Source: Methanosarcinales archaeon (lineage in GTDB: Archaea > Halobacteriota > Methanosarcinia > Methanosarcinales > Methanosarcinaceae). Taken from it: a stretch of 5,239 bases of DNA. The DNA lies in contig JAAXQB010000268.1 in the NCBI GenBank assembly GCA_012329085.1, positions 1-5,239 on the forward strand. The letters are read 5' to 3'. A program made the translations under genes and the position numbers. The notes beneath the pieces are model-generated. The model saw nothing but the letters and a program-made list of their open reading frames with translations, did no database searches and was not told the DNA's origin. Shown here one piece after another: positions 1 to 5,239 of the stretch (its first letter is position 1; each line of letters starts with the position of its first letter).

Positions 1-52
1 TTAAATTTTATATAAGGACTTATAAAAACTAAAATAATATATAAATATTTCC

Positions 53-74
53 GAGAAAAAAGGAAATTTTTCTC
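53..74. other. A/T-rich inverted repeat (possible hairpin)
   Basis: GAGAAAAA (53-60) is followed after a six-base loop by its exact reverse complement TTTTTCTC (67-74). It lies about 230 bases beyond the stop of the last minus-strand gene and outside the MITE-like element. No clean T-run follows the stem on either strand, so I do not call it a terminator. Apart from this stem and the element at 85-259, I see nothing gene-like in positions 1-303. Confidence 0.35.
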
Positions 75-84
75 AGCATATACT

Positions 85-259
85 TTTACAAATTATAGAG
101 GCTGTCTAACAATTAAAATCCCGTGTACAAATCAATTAATATTTATCACATTTGGGGTAATATTTATAAAATTATAATTAATAATTACCCAATTGGGATA
201 AAATATAACTTAAATGTGTGATGTAAATTAGTTATTGGACAGCCTCTATAATTTGTAAA
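85..259. mobile_element. MITE-like non-coding element with 22-bp inverted ends
   Basis: Positions 85-106 and 238-259 are perfect 22-bp inverted repeats. The outer part is TTTACAAATTATA and the inner part is GAGGCTGTC, a sequence of the kind seen at the tips of DDE-type insertion sequences. The similarity continues imperfectly inward: around 145-163 the left arm reads TTATCACATTTGGGGTAAT, which resembles the reverse complement of the right arm around 183-200. The whole 175 bp is therefore a long imperfect palindrome. It has no significant open frame, so it could only be mobilised in trans. A perfect palindrome CCCAATTGGG sits at 188-197. I could not identify a convincing target-site duplication, so the outer boundary is uncertain. 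It sits 44 bp beyond the stop of the ASCH gene. A structured 3' regulatory element is possible, but the long perfect ends favour a MITE or a deleted IS. Confidence 0.7.
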
Positions 260-303
260 GTTATAGAAAATATTTAGCACAGATTATATATTTAAACATC
301 AGT

Positions 304-696
304 TTATAATACATCAACCCAGCGTTTATCTGTATAGCAAAAAGATTGTGGTGGAATAAAATTAAGTATGACTTCTTTTGGATCAATGGGATTAAATACT
401 TCGACTTTTCCAATTTCAATGGCAAATCCGTTTTCTTTCCCTTTAAAATAATCAAAAAAATCCTTTTTTTCAATTCCTGAAAAGTTCTTACATTCACTCC
501 ATAGTTGTATAGGATGTTTTTCAATAATTTTTTTTATCGAAAATGCACCCACAATTTTTTTTATTGGAGAAGAGGAGTAAATATAAACCATATCTAAATC
601 TCGGTTTTTAAATATTGATTTACGAAATTCATATTTTTTATTACCCTCTATAATTTGATTCGCGTATTTCGGTTTAATTGACAGTAAAATGTTCAT
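304..696 (-). CDS. ASCH-domain (PUA-fold) protein
   Basis: This 130-aa protein is essentially a single ASCH domain. The N-terminus reads MNILLSIKPKYANQIIEGNK and is followed by KYEFRKSIF (residues 21-29). This is the family pattern of a short beta strand, a helix with K-P-x-Y-A-x-x-I-x-x-G, then K-x-E-F-R-K, whose basic residues line the presumed ligand cleft. A strand pair follows (VYIYSSSP, residues 37-44; then IVGAFSIKKI), then a helix around FFDYFKGKENGFAIEIGKV. ASCH domains share the PUA fold and are associated with RNA or modified-nucleotide binding and RNA metabolism; the ligand of this one is unknown. The ATG is supported by AAAGGGTGA five bases upstream, and it overlaps the 3' end of the PIN-GNAT gene by 23 bp, which implies co-transcription and probably translational coupling. 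It could act as an accessory or antidote for its neighbour, or as a stand-alone RNA-binding regulator; nothing in the sequence decides between these. Confidence 0.85.
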   Translation of the reverse strand: MNILLSIKPKYANQIIEGNKKYEFRKSIFKNRDLDMVYIYSSSPIKKIVGAFSIKKIIEKHPIQLWSECKNFSGIEKKDFFDYFKGKENGFAIEIGKVEVFNPIDPKEVILNFIPPQSFCYTDKRWVDVL

Positions 697-2170
697 CTAT
701 TTCACCCTTTATTTTTATTTTTAAATATTTTTCATTTGAAATTTGTGTAATTGATTGTGGAACAAAAATTTTCATCGGTTTTAAATCTTTTAATTTTAAT
801 GAATTTTTTAAATGGAAATGATGCCTAAATAGAATAACCATGGTTGGCTTTTTAGCCATTTCTTCAATTTCTTCCATTGAATATGCAACTCTTTTTCGTA
901 CATTTCTAAAAATTTCATCTTTAGATTGTAATCCGTACAATATCTTTTCAACAACACCCAACGAAGTTATTTCACTATATTTGGTACGATAAAAAAGTAA
1001 AATGTCTCCTTGTGAAAGAATTTTTATTCTGGAGTTGCTAAGATATGCCTTCTTAATAGTATTGCCTTCGACAATGAATTCACCATTATGTTCTAATATG
1101 GATGTTTGGCGATATTTATAATCGGTAAATAATCTTTGATGATATTTTGGAAAAATTGGAACTAAAAATTTATTAACATCATCCCCATCATATAAACTTG
1201 GATAAAACATTTTTGAAATTTCAAGTGGATTCATTGATTTAATTTTAGTTTTATCAACTAAAAGTTTTTTAACAAAAATTTTCTCCCCCGTATCCTTTAT
1301 TGCTGCTCTATAAAATCCATATTCAGTTATTAAATTAATAAGATAATCATTATTTAAATTCGTAAAATAAGTTAAATAAACTTCATTGATGTTATTGTTT
1401 ATTGCATAATTAATAGCTAATTTAATAAAAAGTTCTCCAATTTTATTACCTACATGAGTGACTTTCAAAGTTGAAATTTTAAGTCTTTTCTTTGTCGGAA
1501 GAGAGGGGGTTGATTCTATCGGCTCATTTTCAATTTTATATATTAATAAAGCTCCGATAGTACCATCGATTCTATGAACCCAACACTTTCTACCCTCTCT
1601 TGATATTTTTTCGAACCAATTAGTAAACTCTAACTTTCCATATTCTTTTTTTAGAGAATCAAAAATTGCATCGTTTAAATTAAGATTATGCACAGCATCT
1701 TCATTCAAAGCAGGGGGTCTAACTACTTTTTTTGAAGATTTCTTTTTAAAAATACCAATTCCTTCATTGATGCATAAAACTCTGTCTTTTATATCTAATC
1801 GAATAGATTTTCTATGAATTCCTTTGTCTTCTGTAATTAAAAAATCAATCGCATTCTTGTAAATTGAATATAAAATTGCATTATCAACCTCATCATTAAT
1901 TTTAGATGGAACTCTAACAGCAGTTAAAAAATCATCATCTTCATTTTGATTGGGAGTATATTCCAATATAGGATAAGTATTAAGCTTTGATAACGCAATC
2001 TTTTTTCTACTGATATTTGAATCTTTTTTTATTTCTTCAATTGATTTTGGATGAATAAGAATTTCAATATTTTCATTATTCAATATTTTCAATAGTGTTT
2101 GTAATTCATCACTTAATACATGATTGTTTTCTCTACTAATGAAAATATTTGTGTCAATTAAAATACGCAT
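674..2170 (-). CDS. PIN nuclease - GNAT acetyltransferase - PUA-like (ASCH/EVE) fusion protein
   Basis: This 498-aa protein has three parts. Residues 1-140 form a PIN domain of the FEN1-like metal-dependent RNase fold. It opens with MRILIDTNIFIS (acid D6), continues with SIEEIKKD (E45/E46) and DEVDNAIL (D96), and ends with LITEDKGIH (D115), so all four metal-binding acids appear intact. Residues about 160-303 resemble a GNAT N-acetyltransferase. The acetyl-CoA loop is VGNKIGELFIKLAI (240-253), followed by a TEYGFYRAA segment; the loop departs from the usual R/Q-x-x-G-x-G, so activity is uncertain. Residues about 305-490 contain FLVPIFPKYHQRLF, then LSQGDILLFYRT and ITSLGVVEKI, typical of the PUA-like EVE/ASCH fold. 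No signal peptide or membrane segment is seen. AAAGG lies seven bases before the ATG. I infer that the C-terminal domain recognises RNA and that PIN cleaves it, while GNAT acetylates an unknown substrate such as an amino group on charged tRNA. PIN domains are often toxins, but no small classical antitoxin sits beside this one. Confidence 0.85.
   Translation of the reverse strand: MRILIDTNIFISRENNHVLSDELQTLLKILNNENIEILIHPKSIEEIKKDSNISRKKIALSKLNTYPILEYTPNQNEDDDFLTAVRVPSKINDEVDNAILYSIYKNAIDFLITEDKGIHRKSIRLDIKDRVLCINEGIGIFKKKSSKKVVRPPALNEDAVHNLNLNDAIFDSLKKEYGKLEFTNWFEKISREGRKCWVHRIDGTIGALLIYKIENEPIESTPSLPTKKRLKISTLKVTHVGNKIGELFIKLAINYAINNNINEVYLTYFTNLNNDYLINLITEYGFYRAAIKDTGEKIFVKKLLVDKTKIKSMNPLEISKMFYPSLYDGDDVNKFLVPIFPKYHQRLFTDYKYRQTSILEHNGEFIVEGNTIKKAYLSNSRIKILSQGDILLFYRTKYSEITSLGVVEKILYGLQSKDEIFRNVRKRVAYSMEEIEEMAKKPTMVILFRHHFHLKNSLKLKDLKPMKIFVPQSITQISNEKYLKIKIKGEIDEHFTVN
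702..710 (-). promoter_or_regulatory. Shine-Dalgarno site for the ASCH gene
   Basis: On the minus strand AAAGGGTGA ends five bases before the ATG at 696-694. GGTGA pairs with the conserved UCACC of the 16S rRNA 3' end in both bacteria and archaea. The site lies inside the 3' coding end of the upstream PIN-GNAT gene and fixes the ASCH start. It is the strongest ribosome-binding site of the three genes, as expected for a downstream gene that is reinitiated within an overlap. Confidence 0.65.
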
Positions 2171-2177
2171 ACTTAAA

Positions 2178-2229
2178 CCTTTAATTTTCCATAATCGATT
2201 GATACAGACTTTATTTTTATCATTTTATA
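2178..2229 (-). promoter_or_regulatory. Putative promoter (TATA-like box) and RBS of the PIN-GNAT gene
   Basis: In the 164-bp gap between the phosphorylase fusion and the PIN-GNAT gene, the minus strand carries TATAAAA at 2229-2223, 53 bases before the ATG, and AAAGG at 2182-2178. If the box is an archaeal TATA element, transcription would begin near 2200 and leave a leader of about 30 bases. The gap suggests that the PIN and ASCH genes can be transcribed separately from the phosphorylase fusion, although readthrough is possible. A TATAAAA match has low specificity in such AT-rich DNA. Confidence 0.35.
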
Positions 2230-2334
2230 CCATTCCGAAAAATGCTTTGTTAAAATTATTTAGTATTACAAATCGATATGTTTTTATTTAATTGAAATAA
2301 AATGCTTTTGTTTTATCCATAAATATAAAATTGA

Positions 2335-4490
2335 TTATTTAGACCCTATTAAATTTTTATTTTTTAAAACTGAAATTACAAGAGAAGATGCATTTCTTGC
2401 AGCGATTTCCTGATCTTTGTCTTTGGTATGATTTTGTTTATTATACCCCCAATCACAAATACCTTTTATTATTATCCATTTTTTTCCATTATATTCCGAT
2501 GTTGTACTAATCCCATACCCTTCCATCTCACCTCCAATAGCTTCTGGGAATTTTTTTTTAACTCATTTATGAATTTTTTGTCATCACATAATATTGAGGC
2601 GGAAAGTATATTACCTTTAAAAATATTAAAATTATTCGTTTCCAGATCGTCAAATCGCATGAGTAATTTTTTATCGACATTGTGTGTTTCACCTCTTTGT
2701 ATTACCTCATTATCAGTTTTTTTGATATGAGAAATATTGGTAATACTTTCTGAAATTAAAACATCGCCTATTTTTTGCGTATTTTCATTAAGTCCGTATG
2801 CAATTCCAACCATAATTACTACATCCGGTTTTATTTCATCAATTGCCGTAGATAATATATTCTGGCTAACATTACCCCCTTGCTTAGGTTGCTTAACAAT
2901 TGTAACATGCGATTTTCCAATATTTTTAACATCCATATATTCTAATTCTGTATCTGTAATTATTTCAAAAGATTTAATCGCAGTATTTTTTTTAATAACA
3001 TGTTCCAACTCTTTTTTTTCTATATCTGTAACTGTTATAATAAGAACCTTATTCGAATTGTTTTTATTATTTTCTTTCTTTTTTTCTTGCATATCAATTT
3101 TTTTATATTTTTCTAATAAATCGATATGCTCTTTATTAAGATAAGTATGACCGATTTCAGAGTCTATAACACTTTTTGCAGAATCTATAACACTTTTTGT
3201 AAAAATGATAGAATTTTTTAATTTATCCCAAGTAATATCTTCTATATATTGTAAATTCAATAATTTCATTCCAATTATTTTCGATTTCTTTTTCGTAAAT
3301 CGTTTATATTCATCTTTTGTAAACATTTTTTCATCATTTTCAAAAGAATTCCAAACATCAGTAGGTTTTCCATATTCTATAACTTTTAATGTTGCTTTAA
3401 TCTTTATAATGCCTTTTTGTCCGTCTATCCCTTCTACAAAAATATAAATTTTCATATTGCTCTTTAAAAATTTTCCGACTCCACCTTTGAAATAAACAAA
3501 AGAATTACAATTTTTGTGTTTGATACGATTGAATATTTTATTATTTATAGATATAATCATTCCTGAGATATCTTTTTTCTTAAATGGGAAAATAGGTTGA
3601 GGTAAATATTTTTGAAAATTTGTTTCTATATTTTTTTTTGTTAAAAGTGGTATATAAAATTCTTTACAAATATTTTCTATAATTTCTAAATTTACATTTT
3701 CATAATAAAATACCATTAAAAGAGGATATTTATTTCGATTTTGTTTTAAATCAGTTTTTATTTTATCAACATTAGAACCATCTTCAATTATGTAACATCC
3801 ACATTTTGGAATGAAGTTTTTAATTTTCTTATTATGCATTTCATATTCAAAAATATTATTAAAAAGTGTATATTCAATGATGTCATCGATGATATTTTCA
3901 GTGTTACATACATTAAATTTGCAAAAGTTTTTTAAAATCCATTTAGAAATTTGTTTAGCATCAAATGGATCTTCAGTATAAGATGAAATTATATTTTTTG
4001 ATAATTCATATATGGTGTGTCCTTCTTTAAATTTATCAGGCTTTTGACCTAAAAAATAAAAACCTTGTTTAAATAAAAAATATGTCGTTCCTATGAGTTT
4101 TGATGGAAGATTTGTTATAATATTAGTTCTTCCTTCCTTAGAGCAAAATCTTTCAGCTTCTTCATATAATTTTGTGCCATACTTTTTATTCCTTTCAGAT
4201 TTTTGTATATATAAATTTTTTAATTCGATCGAATTTGAAAAATTTCCCTTTTTTAAAATAACAGATCCTATTAGCTTGAAAATTGGTTCTTCATTTTTTA
4301 TCGTTGGTATAAACACTCCAAACGCTGTTCTATCTCCTTTTAAAATTAAATCAAGCGTTCTATCTAACCATTCTTCATATTTTGGATAATTATTTTTAAA
4401 TTCTGTAGCTGACTCTTGTATCTCTTTTAAAAGAATTAAATCTTTTTCATCCATAAGTCTTCGAACAATACTTTCGTCTGTATTTATCAT
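2335..4490 (-). CDS. GNAT - unassigned - ASCH-like - nucleoside phosphorylase fusion, frame broken in an A9 run
   Basis: Read uninterrupted from the ATG at 4490, the frame stops at 2472 (672 aa). One extra A in the A9 run at 2551-2559 restores a 718-aa protein ending at 2335. Residues 1-165 are a GNAT domain, with LYIQKSERNKKYGTKLYEEA as the acetyl-CoA loop (R100, G105) and LFKQGF as the last motif. Residues 165-305 are an unassigned alpha/beta stretch. Residues 306-420 resemble ASCH: IISINNKIFNRI, VYFKGG, MKIYIFVEG. Residues 445-480 form a lysine-rich linker. From 481 onward is a PNP_UDP-type nucleosidase domain: KVLIITVTD, PDVVIMVGIAYGL and IGDVLISESIT, then, only in the restored frame, GGEMEGYGI (ribose-binding E657) and KGICDWG (catalytic-type D680) with AARNAS. 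KGICDW-type phosphorylase domains are common in conflict-system fusions, where purine nucleoside or nucleotide cleavage is the presumed activity. The original frame replaces this end with 26 unrelated residues. The cause may be a sequencing error, a mutation or programmed slippage. No clear RBS precedes the ATG. This is the first gene of the cluster. Confidence 0.8.
2551..2559 (-). other. A9 slippery run at the frame break
   Basis: The coding strand reads GAG TTA AAA AAA AAT TCC in the upstream frame. A shift of -1 on the A AAA AAA heptamer, or transcription of ten A residues in place of nine, gives GAG TTA AAA AAA AAA TTC CCA, followed by the conserved GGEMEG motif. The heptamer is in the correct phase for tandem -1 slippage (X XXY YYZ). 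I see no strong downstream hairpin or pseudoknot. A second A9 run in the same gene (3631-3639) is in frame and needs no correction, so such runs are tolerated here and can mutate in length. Confidence 0.75.
3159..3200 (-). repeat. 21-bp in-frame tandem duplication
   Basis: Positions 3159-3179 and 3180-3200 are adjacent 21-bp copies differing at two bases. They encode TKSVIDS and AKSVIDS (residues 431-444), just after the ASCH-like domain and before the lysine-rich linker to the phosphorylase domain. The high identity suggests a recent replication-slippage event. It lengthens the inter-domain linker without disturbing the frame. Confidence 0.85.
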
Positions 4491-4547
4491 AGTTATTTAG
4501 TTACTTTACTGATATTACACATCGAATAAATTACAATTGCACCAATC

Positions 4548-4563
4548 TTTTTATAGTTTTATA
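4548..4563 (-). promoter_or_regulatory. Putative tandem TATA boxes of the phosphorylase fusion gene
   Basis: The minus strand reads TATAAAACTATAAAAA across 4563-4548, two TATA-like boxes in tandem. The nearer ends 58 bases before the ATG at 4490, close to the 53-base distance seen at the PIN-GNAT gene. That similar placement is the main support for both being promoters, and it would suit archaeal TBP-driven transcription with a leader of about 30-40 bases. I found no bacterial -35/-10 pair with standard spacing in the same stretch. Composition alone makes such matches frequent, hence the modest confidence. Confidence 0.35.
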
Positions 4564-4599
4564 CATTATAATTTGGTGCTTGTTCTTTAAATCTTATGT

Positions 4600-4628
4600 C
4601 CGCAGGATTCACGCAGATTACGCAGATT
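4600..4628. repeat. CGCAGATT-type short direct repeats
   Basis: Two exact ACGCAGATT units (4611-4619 and 4620-4628) lie head to tail, preceded by a degenerate unit CCGCAGGATTC (4600-4610) and followed by T7. The GC content is clearly above that of the surroundings. Similar ACGCAGATT / ACACAGATT arrays occur in intergenic DNA of many unrelated bacteria and archaea as dispersed repeats of unknown function; that statement is from memory and was not checked here. It lies about 110 bases upstream of the phosphorylase fusion gene. Confidence 0.7.
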
Positions 4629-5127
4629 TTTTTCATTTATTGTTTTATATTTTTATTTTTATTTTTTAAGATTATAGTAATTTCAGTATATATTTATTTT
4701 CGCATTATGATTGTTATTTTCATTTATTAATAAAACCTTCATTCAATATAATGATTTTGGTAAACTATTCAATCAATAAAAATCATATTATTCTTTTATT
4801 CTATGATTGTAAAAAAGCAGTTGAAAGAAGATTAAATAAAAAAATGAATACGGATTTATTGATATATTAAAACATAAAATAAAATCAACAAAATCCACAA
4901 TTAAAAATATTGAATATTAATAGTATAATAAAATTTAATATCTTATTTTTATTTGACGGAGAAACACCATTAATAGATTCCATTGAATCGTATATGTAAA
5001 TTTTTCAAAGATGTTTTTAATCATCAAATCTCTGAATCGACCATTCTTAAATTAACTAAAATATATGCAAAAAATGTAAAATATGCGTGTTTAATATATA
5101 ATAGTCGATTATTCTCTGACAAGAATG

Positions 5128-5143
5128 AACTTTACAAATTATA
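5128..5143 (+). repeat. Solo copy of the MITE end sequence
   Basis: AACTTTACAAATTATA at 5128-5143 equals the outer end of the right inverted repeat of the 85-259 element (minus strand, 262-247). Its last 13 bases also equal the left end (85-97). It diverges exactly where GAGGCTGTC would begin. A 16-base match is longer than expected by chance in 5 kb, even at this composition. It may be the remnant of a second element end or a shared insertion-target sequence. Confidence 0.45.
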
Positions 5144-5149
5144 TATAAC

Positions 5150-5174
5150 GCCCATTCTCCTTCGGAGAATGTGC
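5150..5174. other. GC-rich hairpin
   Basis: CATTCTCC (5153-5160), loop TTC, GGAGAATG (5164-5171) form a perfect 8-bp stem. G-C pairs at 5151/5173 and 5150/5174 extend it across one mismatch. It stands out from the surrounding A/T sequence. On the plus strand it is followed by TAATAAAAAAG, so it is not a canonical T-tailed terminator in that direction. On the minus strand the downstream bases are AT-rich but also lack a T-run. It overlaps the 3' end of the transposase relic. An IS-end hairpin or a structured transcript end are both possible. Confidence 0.5.
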
Positions 5175-5239
5175 TAATAAAAAAGTTACAAAATATTTTA
5201 AAAATATGATGAAATGCAAACAAGATTGACTAAAATAAA

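Larger units (their letters stand above)
4491..4976. other. AT-rich intergenic spacer
   Basis: This stretch of about 490 bases separates the start of the minus-strand cluster from the transposase fragment. It holds the putative promoter of the phosphorylase fusion at its left edge and the CGCAGATT-type repeat at 4600-4628. The rest is low-complexity A/T sequence with no convincing gene, tRNA or CRISPR repeat. One 39-codon plus-strand frame (4751-4870) has no ribosome-binding site and no recognisable product. Confidence 0.6.
4977..5177 (+). pseudogene. Transposase fragment, IS66-like (remnant)
   Basis: The plus-strand frame reads IPLNRICKFFKDVFNHQISE and then STILKLTKIYAKNVKY. This resembles the segment of IS66-type transposases just before the DDE core, with the pattern (L/I)P-x-x-RI-x-x-x-F-x-D-x-F-x-x-x-IS-E-x-T-I. 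An in-frame stop (4974-4976) sits directly upstream, and the frame ends at 5177, so about 30-40 recognisable residues remain of a protein normally near 500 aa. After NVKY the sequence no longer looks like the family, and the HADETG-type catalytic motif is absent. There is no start codon in a plausible context; the TTG at 4983 is inside the conserved part. It is therefore a decayed relic. It indicates past IS activity beside the cluster. Family assignment is by motif only. Confidence 0.5.

Noticed and set aside
85..259. CRISPR repeats or a tRNA-like structure in the left flank
   Set aside because: The repeats are a single inverted pair, not regularly spaced direct repeats, and no cloverleaf or anticodon arm can be drawn.
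261..524. 87-codon minus-strand frame overlapping the ASCH gene
   Set aside because: It lies in another frame of the same strand, has no recognisable motif, and conflicts with the well-supported ASCH gene and its ribosome-binding site.
2282..2302. Inverted repeat TTTTATTT-AATTG-AAATAAAA as a terminator after the phosphorylase gene
   Set aside because: The stem is purely A/T and would be unstable. Such matches are expected by chance in this spacer.
2335..2526. Independent 63-aa gene starting at MEGYGIS, with GGAGGTGA (2535-2528) as its ribosome-binding site
   Set aside because: GGAGGTGA ends one base before the ATG, too close for initiation, and these bases encode the conserved GGE of the nucleosidase motif. 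The frame is the C-terminal part of the phosphorylase domain.
2428..3447. Open plus-strand frames inside the phosphorylase fusion (for example 2428-2730, 2737-3144, 3205-3447)
   Set aside because: They are antisense to a gene with clear domain motifs. Their products are phenylalanine- and serine-rich, low-complexity reflections of A-rich coding sequence.
4751..4870. 39-codon plus-strand open frame in the right intergenic spacer
   Set aside because: No ribosome-binding site, no recognisable motif, and composition like the surrounding spacer.

Overview
The window is very AT-rich (roughly three quarters A+T by eye) and carries a compact three-gene cluster on the minus strand, with mobile-element debris on both sides. 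The host cannot be named from this sequence. TATAAAA boxes lie 53-58 nt before two of the start codons, and one gene has a GGGTGA ribosome-binding site. Both would suit an AT-rich archaeon such as a methanogen, but in DNA of this composition they do not exclude a bacterium.

Layout from left to right. Positions 1-303 hold no gene; they contain a 175-bp MITE-like element (85-259) with 22-bp perfect inverted ends. Next, on the minus strand, comes a 130-aa ASCH (PUA-fold) protein (304-696). It overlaps by 23 bp the 3' end of a 498-aa PIN nuclease / GNAT acetyltransferase / PUA-like fusion (674-2170). After a 164-bp gap lies a long GNAT / unassigned / ASCH-like / nucleoside phosphorylase fusion (2335-4490), whose frame is broken in a run of nine A residues. 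Positions 4491-4976 are an AT-rich spacer with a CGCAGATT-type repeat. A fragment that looks like an IS66-type transposase (4977-5177, plus strand) and a GC-rich hairpin end the window.

Transcription runs right to left: the phosphorylase fusion first, then the PIN fusion, then the ASCH protein. All three proteins carry a PUA-type domain of the ASCH/EVE class, associated with binding RNA or modified nucleic acids. Two of them also carry a GNAT domain, and these differ in the extra enzyme: a PIN ribonuclease in one and a purine nucleosidase-type domain in the other. Taken with the mobile-element flanks, I infer a biological-conflict (defence or toxin-type) module in which PUA-like domains may recognise a nucleic acid and PIN, GNAT and nucleosidase domains act on RNA, charged tRNA or nucleotides. 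That role is inference from domain content. The domain assignments come from motif reading without a database search.

The most checkable oddity is the frame break. Adding one A to the A9 run restores a 718-aa protein with the GGEMEG and KGICDWG motifs of the nucleosidase active site. As it stands, the frame ends at 672 aa without them.
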